This document shows, piece by piece, positions 21,180 to 32,646 of a stretch of DNA of 47,682 nt. Position 1 is the stretch's first letter, and the number at the start of each line of letters is the position of its first letter. Made by a program: the position numbers and the translations under genes. The notes beneath the pieces are model-generated. The model was not told the DNA's origin. It saw only the letters and a program-made list of their open reading frames with translations, and made no database searches. Source of the DNA: Chara braunii (Eukaryota; Streptophyta; Charophyceae; Charales; Characeae); NCBI GenBank assembly GCA_003427395.1, contig BFEA01000003.1:3254810-3302491 (forward strand), read 5' to 3'.

Positions 21180-23173
21180 GGTCGGTTTGCCTATGTAATT
21201 GATTGAATATCTTGTGAAGCATCAGCTTAGGCTTTGTGTGATACCCTCTTAGACTTAGATGACCTTTTGATAATTGTTTTAGTCTAGATTTGAACTCTTG
21301 TGTTCCTACTGAGCTGGGGTCTTGAGGATCAGGGTGATCTAGATGAGGCACGTATATATTTAGGTGGCCTACACCCTAGTCTTTGAGAGACAGATCTGAC
21401 ATGTTTTTTTAGGGATAGTTGTCAGTATGAGTTTGGTGTGGCTTGAGTTGAGTGAGCTATGATTTGGAGACATTTTCTGTGTGAGACATTTTCCTTGAGT
21501 GTATATTATGATGAGGTTTTTTAGGGACCATTCTTATATGTGACGATCATTTGTCTCTCTCACATGTGTGGTTGTACTCTGATGTATGATGGGTTTGTGT
21601 GGACAATGTGTGAGAAACATCTCATTTTGCTATGTATATTGTGAATGTGATTGTAAGCAAACTGTCTACTCCTCGGTATACTTATGCGATCTGCCCTTGG
21701 GCAAAAGATAAGGCAGGGTATAATTGGAGGCAGCGCAGTTCGTATTTGTGAAAAAGAAATGTGAAGATCTCGAATTTTCATAATGAATGGTTTATTGTTT
21801 GAATTGTGCAAAAGACCCAGGAGTTGATCTCCTTATATGAGTTGTATTATGATTGGGACACCTCTGAATGGGAAGGTAGTTCATTGTTTGATTAAATAAC
21901 TCAATCTTCAAAAAGGGAAGATATGTTGAAGAAAAGGTCGTGAGAGAGTCCATCCTAAAAAGAGAGGGATGGTTGGGAGACCTATTGAAGTGAGACTTAC
22001 CCGATATACGAGGTGGTTAATAAGTTCGATAATTTAAAGATTGATTTTGAGTAATGAAAGAATGACGAGAGGGACCAAGTTTTGGTTGACTATTGGTGGA
22101 ATTTGTGGATGTCGCCAACGGTGCATTTTAAGAGATGTCATCAAGATGTGTGGCTTTCTTGCTCTGATCAAGCTGGGAGGTCACAACCTTGTGAACCAGG
22201 CGGTGATTCTGTTTTGTGATTATGGAGAGGTTGTCGGGCTTCCTCTGTGTTATCTCACAGAGGGACCGGTAAATACCTTTATGTGCGACAGGTCTATGCG
22301 TAGTCCCGCAGTAGACTTGTATTGTTGCGACACACCGTCCGGCCGCTTGTGCTAATTTTGGACATTTATAAGAGACCCAGCTAGGGGTATAACTAGCATC
22401 ACTAAGGCGCAACCCTTAGTGTTGGCCGTTGTTTGGCACAACCTGAGTAGAGGGTCTGCGTCTGGCCAAAGGACTAAAGACTTAAAGGGGCGTGAACGCC
22501 TAGGAGGGCTTTACTCCTGCGGAGAGGCGTGGGATAAGAGTCGAGTCATATGAGTTTTTTTTAGGGAGTCCTGATTGAATGCTTATCAGGAACAGCCTAT
22601 CGTGGCGCAACCCGCGAAGGCACTACCACTGAAAATAACAATGCGGTGGGTCGTAGATCTGGAATGATCACCCAGACTATGGTGGGCCAAGATGGAGACC
22701 TAGTCCTCCTGTATTAGACTACAGGGAGGTTTATGTGAAGATTTATATGGTATATTTATATGTGCTTAATGGGAAGTTTTTTTAAGGGAGGCGAGAGAAT
22801 GCCTTCAAAGGTCTCGGTTAGGGCCCGCGCCCCTAGTCACGACCTTGGTTTCAGGGGAAGGGTTGGGGGCACACAATGAGGAGCCGGCGGTTGTCTAGGG
22901 CACAAGGAAGAGGACAGTGAGAGATCCAATGAAACTTATGCTGTAGTACAATGAGGAGTACCCCGATGTCCAACTGCCCGGGCGGCGGAGACACAGGTTA
23001 AAATCCTGGCAGCATAAAGTTGTGTTTGGCATGGATTATTGGAGGCCTCAACCGTGGGTCTGTCGGCCAATCGGATTGGTACCCTGCTCGTCGGCACTTT
23101 GGGGTCATGATTGAATTGATAGTTTTTGATCCTGCAAAGCGACAGGGATGTCGCTTAATATGGTCCGGTAAGC
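21180..23173 (+). other. Non-coding region between second Gag-like frame and 3' LTR
   Basis: Two kilobases without a convincing gene. GGCGCAACCC occurs twice (near 22406 and 22594). A perfect 7-bp hairpin, AAGCGAC-AGGGAT-GTCGCTT, lies at 23137-23156, just before the LTR. No polypurine tract abuts the LTR start; purine-rich stretches near 22853 and 22910 are 250 bases or more away. Confidence 0.6.
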
Positions 23174-24779
23174 TGTCGGTGCGAATACCCTTACAAGGTT
23201 ATCCGTCGTGGTTTTTGCAAGTGACAGAAAATAAGTCTAGTATAAAGTATACTGCGCGGGGCGCGGCAGCGGCAGTGATTTATGCTAGCTGAAGGTCGGC
23301 TAGAATAAAGTGTGTGGGCGCGCATGTTTGAGGCGCACGTGATCCTTCCCCTCTTTGGTTGCGACAGAAAACGTGGCATGAATTTCGGCCGACGTGTCAT
23401 TTTACGACAGTTGGTTGTTTTGATTAAGTTAACTAACTTAGGGACGTCCTTTCCTCCGGTTCCGTGTGGTACGTTGGAGGGTTTGGTAAGCCTGTGTGGA
23501 CTTACGCAGAATCTAGATGATGGGACCTGATGGATTCGGTCGGGAAAGGGTATCCGCGGCACGGCCAGGTGGTTGCTGCGGCCTTTTATGGCCATGGGTG
23601 TGAGTACGGGCTACGAGATGGTACGGGGTGGCTCCTTTGGCCCCAAAGGGTTGGAGGCTACCTCTTCATTAGGTGGATTAGGCCTGCTAATACCAGGCTT
23701 GGGCTTAGCCCTATAGGTTAGAGCATTGGACTGTACGCAGCAGGTGCAGGGATCAAGGCCAACAGCGTGCATCGGAGGAGCGAAGGAAAGGCTCGAGGGG
23801 TTGATGGGCTTGTGGGACCATCCCTTTTGCCTTTTGCCAGTGGAAGCAATGACGGGTCCAACCTGCGGCACTGGCGAGGTGCCAGTAGCTCCCCCGTTCC
23901 TTTCTGGTGTTCGTTTTATTTTATTTATTTATTTATTTACTCATTTATTTTAGTTTTATTTTATTTTATTATTTATCTTTCCCACGGATATTGGCGGTCC
24001 CGTCCTATTTTGGGATGCGGTACCGTGTCAATGTCTGAAGAGCCCTGAGGGTCGGTAGAAAAAGGGTAGACCAACGAGTTTTCTTGAAGTATAAATCAAG
24101 GAACAGCGCCAGCCCTCCATTGACTCCCGCGAAAAGCCATGCGAAAGCGCTACCTCGGCGCATTGTGCAAGGGGATATGCGGTATGACCGAGGGCCTGGC
24201 TGCACTAACGAATGTCGGGGGCAGAGCTACGACAGGGGGGGCGATGGCCTGGGCGCTGAGGTGGAAAGTTGTAGCAACGGGCGCAACAACAGGCAGTATG
24301 GCAGTGTGCTTAGAGGGGAGATGTGTATTGGGTTGCACTGAGCACGAATGGGTGTTGTGGAGTCCCTGCAGCCGGTTGAGCTGCGCTAAGTAGCCGTAGT
24401 GGGCACTAGGGCGTGGCAGGTGGGACAACGGGTGAATGGACATGGACGGCGAATCGCGCCAGGTGCACGCACGAAAGGGCCAGCGGCAACAACGATCGGA
24501 GCAAGCGACGACGGAGGTAGGCGATGGGTAGCAGTGTGTCAAGGAGAGGAGCATCGAGCAGCGGGGCAGCGCAGGGCAGGAGGGACGATGGTCGGAGCGC
24601 CAGGGAGGAGAGAGAGTAGTAAGGGGTGACGGGGTGTAGGAAAGAAAGGGAGGGAGTGTTGAGGCAGTGAGTGAATCGAAAAGGGGGTTGGTGCCAGGAG
24701 CAGGCGGAGGTGGTGAAAACGCCGGGGCAACGAGGCGCCGTGCAAACATCGAAGATGGGTAGCGGGGTGCAACAGCGGG

Positions 24780-26168
24780 CCGAATCACAGAGTGGACAAG
24801 AGGGGCGAATCCGGGCGCGTTTCTGCGCCAAATTCGTTTAGGAACAGAAGTCGGGGAGAACGACTATGGCGGACAGGAGAGTGCGTGGTGCACTCGGTCT
24901 TAACAGAATCAAGCCAAGTAAGTACCTAAGTCGGGGTTCTGATGGCGGGCGAAGCCGTCTCTAAAGTTAGATTAGATGGAGGGTTAGTGTAGGAGGAGTT
25001 CGCAAGGAAACCGCAGCGCGAAACTAAGAGGAATGAAGTGTCAAAGAGGGGGATAACGGGAGGGAATGAACCTGGCCGGGTTCAGCGCCTGGTGCGTTCG
25101 AGGAGGAGAAGACGTACGGCGAGAGCGGAGACTTATCTGTTAGCCGGTGCGCGGTTTCGCTTAGCAATAGACAACCCTCCCCCTTCTCCCCGAACATAGG
25201 CACGGTAATTCGTGTACCTGACTGGGTTTTAGTGAGAGGTTCACTCGGGTTTGCTCGTCGTACTATTGGTAACCGAGAGGGGGAAGGGTCTGCCGATTAG
25301 CAGGTGACCCGCTCACCTTGTCGATCCGTGCAGGAAGAGCTACCTTGAGAAGTTGTCGTACGGGAGGAGTCGGAGCCGGGCTATGGTGACAGCCAAGGGG
25401 AGGGCGTGCGTACGGGGCGCTGCACACTTACCTGGCCAGGGCATACCTGGGATCGAAGAAGGGGCTCGGGACAGCAGTAGACTAAGCGGAGCAGTTGTGG
25501 CTGGGCCGCGGAGTCCAGGAGCTCATTTCCTGGCTAACGGTTTGTTGATCCTGCCGAGTCGGGAGGTATGAACCCGGTAGGAGAGTTGGTCTGCGAATCT
25601 GAGTACAGCCCAATCTCCTTGACGGCTTGCGGCGAGAAGGAAGGTGGCGGATCTGCGGGCCTACCTGTGGTCGATACCCTGTTACCGGGAGTTTTCGCTG
25701 TCTGCTCCAGCCGGACTTCTGCTGTAACCCTTGTCGGATTACCAAGAGGCCGTTGTCGGTCACGGCTGGTCACCCAAGTGGCTGCCATATGTTGTGCGGG
25801 GTGTTGTTGCTGCATGAAACCTGTTGTTGACTTGTGATTAGCACGGCAGTTACCGGCTGGGTAATCCGTTTGTCCTTTTTTTTTTTTTTTTTTTCAGAGG
25901 TGCTGTCGGAAAAGTTTGTTGATTATGTGTCTACTACAGCAAAATTGTTGCTATCGCTATAGACTAGGCACGGGTTGCCTTTGTTGGTTGTGCGGGACTG
26001 TGGATTGTGGGCTACAGGACTGCGTGGACTGTGGACTGTGGGCTGCAGAGTTGTGGACTGCGAAGTGCGGACTACCATTGTTGCTGGACTGTTGCTAGAT
26101 GCCACGGCATTCACTTTTGGCCTACTGTTGTTACTGCTGGCCTTTGCTGTTGTAATCAAGGGATTAAG
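24780..26168. repeat. 1.39-kb block present only in the 3' LTR
   Basis: Flanking LTR sequence is continuous in the 5' copy at 6711/6712. The block holds a run of 18 T near 25878 and a short array of GGACTGTGG/GGGCT-type repeats at about 25988-26060. No transposase frame, terminal inverted repeats or target duplication are seen. A CGAAT/TGAAT similarity at its two ends fits a deletion from the 5' LTR at least as well as an insertion here. Confidence 0.75.
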
Positions 26169-26865
26169 TATGAATTATTGCTACGCCTAAGGACCGTTAC
26201 TCGTTGTTGAGTGACCACGACTGGGTGAAGTTTAATAAGGTGATCAGACTGCACATGAAGGAGGGGGGGTGATTGCTGCAGTTTTGAGGAACTACCAATG
26301 GGGGAATTAAGCCCAGCAGTTTGGACTACAGAATTGACTCAGCTGTTGTTTGTTGGCAGCCATTGCGGGGCCCTCAGGAGTATCCAGATAACAAGGCCCT
26401 CTCTAGTAAGGATTGAGAGCACCATTCTTGTATCTGAGAGTCTCAAACCATCTTCCTCTATCCTTCCTACTCTAAGTCTCGTCTTGTTCTGAGAGGAAGG
26501 CGGCAGGCGGGATTGCAACCCGTAGGTCCGCGTCAAGACTTTGTCGGGAGTCCACCCACCGATTGCTGGAGCTCTGCCGGGACTCGGGAGGAGTTCTGGA
26601 GGCAGGGAATCGTCAGGTAAACCATTTCCATCTATACAACCTACTACCACTCATGTTTGTTTATCCCCCTGCAGTATGACTGTTGTATGCATGTGGCTGT
26701 CCCTATGGTTTTTCTTTCTTTTCAGGACCAAATCAGTTTGAATGGAAGGAACGTGTGAGAGTGAAGCCTAAGTTTCTTCTTTATTTTGACTGAAAGCAGA
26801 CTAAGGTATGAATTGGGGGGAAGGTGGGAAAAAAACAGTTTTGCATGCGTTTGGAAGGGTCAACC

Positions 26866-27625
26866 AAAGCCTGAGCATTGTTTCTACTGTGAATGGCTCA
26901 GGGCTATGTTTATTTGGCTGTTTTATGAAGGAACAGGCATTATTTCTACTGTGAATGACCTGGTTGGTATGTTTATTTGGCTGTTTTCTGAAGGACCATG
27001 CATTGTTTCTACTGTGAATGGTCTGGTTGCTATGTTTATCTAGTTGTTTTCTGGAGGACCAAGCATTGTTTCTATTGTGAATGGTTTGTTTACTCTAGTT
27101 AACTCTGGGGGGTTGCCTGATTGAAGGGGTTTAAATTCTTGTTTTAGTCTGAGGGAGGACTTCTGGTCTAAGGCTAAGCATTATTTCTACTGTGAATGGT
27201 TTAGCCTGAAAATCACCCACGTGAACTAAACTAAAGATAGAGGAAAGTACTTTATGTATATTTGCATGTGAACTGGCAGTTGGACATAGTTTCTATTGTG
27301 AATGACCCAGCGCTAAGTCATATCGTTAAGAAAAAAAAGAAAAAAATATAAAGTATAAATGAAAGTAACCAGGGCAAGTTGAACATTGTTTCTATTGTGA
27401 ATGGTTCAGTCCCCTGCCCATATTTGTCTTTTTTTTAAGACAAAGTCAGAAAAATTATTAAATTTTTGTTATTAAACAGTTCAGGGCGGCTAGGCATTAG
27501 TTCTACTGTGAATGGCCTAGTCATATGCCCAAAAGAAGAGAGAAGTAGTTGTGCAACCTGTTCGTGTATACCTTAAAGACAAGTTGGGCATTGTTTCTAC
27601 TGTGAATGGTCCAGCTCTATGTCTT
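26866..27625. repeat. Hairpin array, 3' LTR copy
   Basis: The same nine hairpins occur in the same order. The first is better preserved here than in the 5' LTR: AGCCTGAGC, the common apex, then GCTCAGGGCT. The fourth (27058-27090) has arms ACCAAGC/GTTTGTT against ACCGGGC/GTCTGTT in the 5' LTR. Confidence 0.85.
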
Positions 27626-27911
27626 ATGTAAGATGGGTATAAGGATTTAAGAACTTCAAAATATTCATAAACTATCTATATAGAATAAACTTGGGGTTGG
27701 TGAGAGTACTTACCTTTGTGGTTTGGCTTGCATGTGACTGAGTGAGGTCACTACTTAGTCTTAGTTTCAGGTTGATAGGTAGTTATTTTAGTTGTTCGCC
27801 ATGTGCTAGAGCTATAGGAGTTAGGGTCAATTCCTGCATTTTCTGTAGTAATTTTTTTTTACTTAGATCAATTCTTGCATTTTCTGATATTTTTTCTTAC
27901 ATTTGGCTCTG

Positions 27912-28485
27912 TATAAATTTTGGCAAGCTACTTTCTCTACGGGAAGCGCTGCCGAAATTTCTACAAATCCAAGGAGTTAGTTGAATTTTGACTTGTCGAA
28001 AGTTCAACTTTGTCTTTTCTCATATCTGACTTAGTTAAAATCTGGGAAGTCTCCTTTTCTAAGGGGAGTGCTGCCCAAATTTTTGGTAATTCAGAGAGTT
28101 AGACAAAATTGAAGTTTGGGAACTCAAAGTTACTTTCAAATTCTGGACCTAGCCTTGTATAAATTTTGGAATAACACTTTTTTAGAGAGAGTGCTGCCGA
28201 AATTTCTGCAAAGCAAAGGAGTTAGTTAAATCTTGTCTAAATTGAACTCAGGTTGTTTTCTGAGTTCATATATGACTTAGTATAAATCTGGAAAGTCTCC
28301 CTTTTCTAAGGGAAATGCTGCCCAAATTTCTACCAATTCAGAGAGTTAGACAAACTTTGACTTTCCAAAGGTAGAGATTATTTCGACTTTTATAAATGAA
28401 CTTATATAAATTATGGAAAGACATTTTTCCTACGGGAAACGCTGCCGAAATTTTCTTAGTTTAAAAGAGCTCGATTATGTTTTGA
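27912..28485. repeat. 123-bp-period tandem array, 3' LTR copy
   Basis: Units start at 27912, 28035, 28158, 28281 and 28405. The spacing is 123, 123, 123 and then 124, the last from one extra T in a T-run. The alternating CTGCCGAAATT and CTGCCCAAATT types match the 5' array. Confidence 0.85.
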
Positions 28486-30795
28486 CAGGTGGAGGTTAAA
28501 TAAACCCACTTTGACTAAAGGAGGATTTTTACCATATTACTTAGAGGTAGGCTTAGACGTAGTTAACTAGGGGGATTTGGGTAAGATCACGATATGGAGA
28601 TTGTTCTCCATGAACTTACAGGTTTAGCTTGGGACATTGACCTGTCATGTGTTACAGGTCCTCTTGATCAATTGATTCAAGTTCAGGACCAGATTCAGTT
28701 TTATCCCTTAAGGGTCATCATCTGTTATTACTGATAACAGGTCGGTTGTCGATTTGTCGGTTTACGACTCAGTTCCAACTCATCCTCCACACTCAACCTA
28801 AAAAACTTTAGCCCTGGTGAATTTTATTGTTTCATTATGCTTTCACCCGGACTTTTATTGAATGGTCATTTAACAAAGGTGTTGAGTATTTAATTAAGGA
28901 TAGTTGGACAGGAGGTTTGGGGCTTGCATGGCTAAAGCGAGGGGTATAAGTGTCGAAAATGGATGGGGTTGACTCTGTGTAGTGCGTGGGCTGTTGATTT
29001 GACTTGTTGATGTGATTGCAGGTATGTGCTGTGAATCAGATTCTGGATTTGGTTGTCTGGCATCACATATATACGTATAATTGTGAGGGACCTTAGTGAG
29101 ACTCCGAGAAGTGATCGTCACATACTTCCCTTTTTTTTATATATATATATATATATACATGGGTGTACCTAGGGTAATTGTCTGCACGAGCTAAGGGGCC
29201 CGGTACAAAGGGCATACTCAGAAGTTAAGACTGAGAGGCCCAGGGAAGACCCCCCCCCCCCTTTTCTTTGTTTTTGCTTCTCGAGGATTTTCTTAGTCGG
29301 ACGTTGGTCCTGGGTCGGGATTCAAGGTCCTTGTCCAGGACATCCTAAAGCCCTAAGCTCTGTAGGGGAGGGGTCTCCCCTCGCACAGAGCCTATTTACC
29401 TTGCCCTTCGAAGCACCCCACCCTGAAGGCGGAAATATCACGAGGGTTGAACGGCATATCCTTCAGCCGTTCAATATCGTATGGGGTAACCCCTCACGAT
29501 ACCCTCACGATATATTCCTTCAGCCATTCAATATCGCGAGGCCAGAGCCGCGATTACCACGTAAGGTTGGCATTGTTGGTCGGTATGAGATTGGTCCGTG
29601 GCCTCGCGGCTTTATATCAAAATCCCGCACGCGACGTTTCGTCACCCTACTGCGTAAAAGTTATGGGATCGAAAAGGGACCGGCACATATGGACGGATGC
29701 TTGGGATTACTATAGGCCGCCGGCACCGCGCAAAAAGGGGAGGGTACCCCAGGGCTAGAATCTTAATTGTTAAACGGGAGAACCGTCGGCTTATTCTTTA
29801 TCCTTTGCTTCTTATAGATTTTATGGTTGGACGTTGTAGTCCGTGGCAGCCGTCAAAGTCAAACCCCTTGACTTTCGCCCAGGTCGAGGGAGGACTTACC
29901 CCTAGGGCCGCGAGAGACGGCTACTACCATAGGTATAAAACCTGTGTACCACCCACTCTGCATAAGGGTGCAGAAGAGGGTGTGTGGTCCTCAACCGCGC
30001 ATGGCGGTTGTCCAGCGTCGAGAGATTAATCCTCAAGGCGCGTGTCAGCCAACACTAGAGTGTCGAATATGACCCTCGAGATTAACGAGGACCTTATAAG
30101 TATGGGTACCACATAGTACGCCATCTTTGCGACTGCTTGCGTACGATTACATTGCGAGTCGATATAAGTCAGCCCTGCGTCAGCACGATTTTATACAAAG
30201 TCTCGTGCGCGACGTCTATTCGAATTCCGCATCGAAGAGTTATGGGACGGCTACCGAGGGGCTAGGAGCGTTGTCGCGTTGATTGTGTTGTGTCGTTTCG
30301 TGTGTGTGTGGGTGTGTTGTTGTCTTATGGTGATTAGAGTGGTGTGCGTGTGGTGTGTGGAATGCGTCCTAGTCGACCGACGTCGAATCGCGCTTGGGAC
30401 TTCAGCCCCCCAGGCTGTCGGTTCGTGTGTGGGCCCGATAGAGGCGTATTACCGCGTGTACCCCCTATGCTACAGCGAACGAGAAACGCCCTCGGCTGGT
30501 CCACCTCTGCGATTGCAACTGGTTTAGCTTTCGTACTGTGGACTGGTAGCGAGGCCGGGATACGCCCACCGAAGGGATGTGACAGCTCCCGTAAGGTGTA
30601 GGTAAGTTGTGCCTCGTGTAGGCCCTATCCTGTCGTAGGGGCTCGCGAGAGGTATGGCTGGCGCACTCGGCCGGAGCGGCTTAAGGAAGCTCCACATGTA
30701 TTATCTGCGACAAAGGATTTGAACCAACTCCTGCGTGACGCGGCCGGGAGGGTCCCGCGCTGCCCTGGTGCGGTGCTGGACCGATGCGCTCGACA

Positions 30796-31466
30796 CCGCT
30801 CCTCAGTTGCCTGTCTTACATGGTCGTACTGTCGTTCGCGGACCCGGCTTGACTCTTCCCCCTCGTATATCGTCTCCTACTGCCATGACGCTTGTTGGAC
30901 GGTTGTCGTCATCCATGAGCATAGCAGCACAGCATTCGCAGGGCAGTCGAGATGTTCCATCGGTGGCCCCAGTGGCTCGCAGTCATTCGGATCCTGTGTG
31001 CAGTGGACCGGTCGTTTCAGTTGCGGTTCCTCCACTCCCTACTCGAGTGTCGTCTGCCATTGTTGACAACACTTCGACGAGAGGGAGGAAGAGGAAGGCC
31101 CCTGACACACGTGGGCGAGAGCAGCCACAGAGACCTGCAGTGCAGGGTAGACCACTCGGGCGCCCCCCAGGGGGTTGATCGGGGACAGGTAGAGGGAGAC
31201 AGGGCGCCGCAGGAGCAACAGAGAGGCTGTTGGGGTCGCTCGGTGCTATAGGGGGCGGGTCACCAGCGCCCATATCCATGCATGGAGTGAGGACTCGTTC
31301 TTGTGGTGCTGCGGACAGGACGAGGAGCGTCGAGGTTCAGGAGGACGACGACGACGATGAGCAGGGCAGTGGTGATGGGTCGGAGAGCGAGTACGAGGCT
31401 CCGTCACACTCCTCAGATGATGACGACGACGCAGATACTGGAGGGGACGCTGTTGACGCCCAGTAG
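30796..31466 (+). pseudogene. Continuation of the hAT transposase tail after the retrotransposon
   Basis: The sequence resumes as one frame of low-complexity protein: Pro/Ser/Val-rich, then a basic RGRKRKAPDTRGREQ stretch that could be a nuclear localisation signal. After a TGA at 31176 comes an acidic end with EDDDDDEQ and SEYEAPSHSSDDDDDADT, stopping at TAG 31464. Composition and style match the tail left of the retrotransposon. If four bases are counted as target duplication (CTGT against CCGC, two transitions) the two halves are in frame. That four-base duplication is weak, so the join is inference from composition and position. Confidence 0.6.
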
Positions 31467-31499
31467 GCTGACGAGGTCACGATGGTCGAGGACTGATGC

Positions 31500-31503
<4 letters not shown>

Positions 31504-31553
<50 letters not shown>

Positions 31554-31563
31554 CATGTGTGTG

Positions 31564-31601
<38 letters not shown>

Positions 31602-31730
31602 GTAGGTGTATGTGAGAGATAGAGGTAGGTTTGTGTGTTTGTGAGACATACAGGTAGGTGTGTGTGTGAGAGAGATCGAGGTAGGTGTGTGTGTGTTTGT
31701 GAGCGAGAGAGAGGCACTCATGACTTGCAC
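31504..31730. repeat. (GA)n and (GT)n microsatellites
   Basis: Pure GA for about 48 bases (31504-31551) is followed by (GT)n and mixed GAGA/GTGT blocks with GGTAGGT interruptions. Frames over this stretch are simple-repeat artefacts. Confidence 0.9.
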
Positions 31731-31754
31731 TTAGAATGTTGTGTATGAGAACAT

Positions 31755-32064
31755 GACTTAGGCTTTCAGTGTGCTTGTGAAGACCTTACACTCTGAGTGT
31801 GTGTGTGGACCAGACGTTGGCTTCCAATGTGTGTATGTAGACCTCGCTTTAGCTTTCAGTTTGTGTCTTTGTGTACTTGACTTAGGCTTTCAGTGCGTGT
31901 TTGTGTGGACCTCACTCAGGCTCTCAATGTTTGTGTGTGGTTGTGAACCACACTTTCAGTTTGTGTTTGCTGCATGTCAACCTTACTTTGCCTTTCGGTG
32001 CTCCTGTGGACCTTACTTGGGAATTCAATGTACCTGACTCAGGCTTTGTATGTACCTGTGTGAC

Positions 32065-32115
<51 letters not shown>

Positions 32116-32160
32116 TTATGTGCGTATGTGTGTGTACGGTGTGTGTCCCGTGTTCCAACA
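31755..32160. repeat. Degenerate ~38-bp minisatellite and (GT)n tract
   Basis: About nine diverged units share a CTTTCAGT-GTGTTTGTGTGGACC-type pattern, often with ACTTAGG. A GT run follows at about 32069-32113. No gene is seen. Confidence 0.7.
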
Positions 32161-32645
32161 ATGCAGATCACAAATCAATCATCCATGTGTAAGTGTGGTT
32201 GTGGATGTCTCCACTCGTGAACAACCGTGGACAATGATCTACCAATGAATCAAGTAAGCAATTAATGAAACCAATCAATCAACCAATCAACAAATCAATC
32301 AAGCAAACAAGCATGCCAACAATCATACCAATAAACTGTTTATGGCCAAAAACTTTCAAGTTTCATATCTCAGGTGGCCCTCCCTTGGCGCAACCTTTTT
32401 TTTTTTTTTTTTTTCATTTTTTTTTGCCCTGTTTCCGGTTTATCCGGATTTCCGGATTTCCGGATAAAACGGATGCCGGATGATAAGGCCGGATATTCCA
32501 GTCACTTAATCCGGCCGGCATTGCTGTGCTACCCAGATAACAATAATAATAATATTTTTTTTCAAAAATCTGACATGGATGTTACGTGTTTTTTTTTTTT
32601 TTTGACATCTTTTCTTCTTTTTGTCTTCATCTGCTTTCTAGATTC
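32161..32645. other. Low-complexity spacer with T-tracts and TCCGGAT repeats
   Basis: It contains (CAAT)n-like sequence, an 18-base T-run near 32397, repeated TCCGGATTTCCGGAT at about 32437-32466 and another T-run near 32590. No coding evidence. Confidence 0.6.
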
Positions 32646-32646
32646 T

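Larger units (their letters stand above)
5107..30795 (+). mobile_element. Giant Ty3/gypsy-type LTR retrotransposon, ~25.7 kb
   Basis: Long direct repeats (5107-11318 and 23174-30795) flank an 11.9-kb internal region with primer site, Gag, protease, RT, RNase H and integrase in the Ty3/gypsy order (integrase last). The LTRs begin TGTCG and end CGACA. Sampling 5481-5580 against its partner gives 5 differences in 100 bases, so this is not a very recent insertion. Every gene has stops or frameshifts, so the copy cannot move unaided. It sits inside the tail-coding region of the hAT gene. I see no clear target-site duplication: the flanks are ACTGT and CCGCT. No polypurine tract touches the 3' LTR. 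A second Gag-like frame lies after integrase. Confidence 0.9.
23174..30795 (+). repeat. 3' long terminal repeat, 7.6 kb
   Basis: It repeats 5107-11318 in the same order, starts TGTCGG and ends CTCGACA. It has one extra block at 24780-26168. The hairpin array, the 123-bp array, the TATA candidate and the GC-rich end are all present. At 30796 the sequence leaves the LTR and returns to the host hAT reading frame. Confidence 0.9.

Noticed and set aside
22950-23020. tRNA-like stretch (CAGGTTAAAATCCTGG)
   Set aside because: A B-box-like core exists but no complete cloverleaf could be drawn.
5102-30800. Five-base target-site duplication of the LTR element
   Set aside because: The flanks ACTGT and CCGCT agree at only two positions. 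A four-base version (CTGT/CCGC) is frame-consistent but too weak to claim.
31303-31730. Frames rich in Arg-Glu, Ser-Leu or Thr-His repeats
   Set aside because: Direct translations of GA and GT microsatellites.
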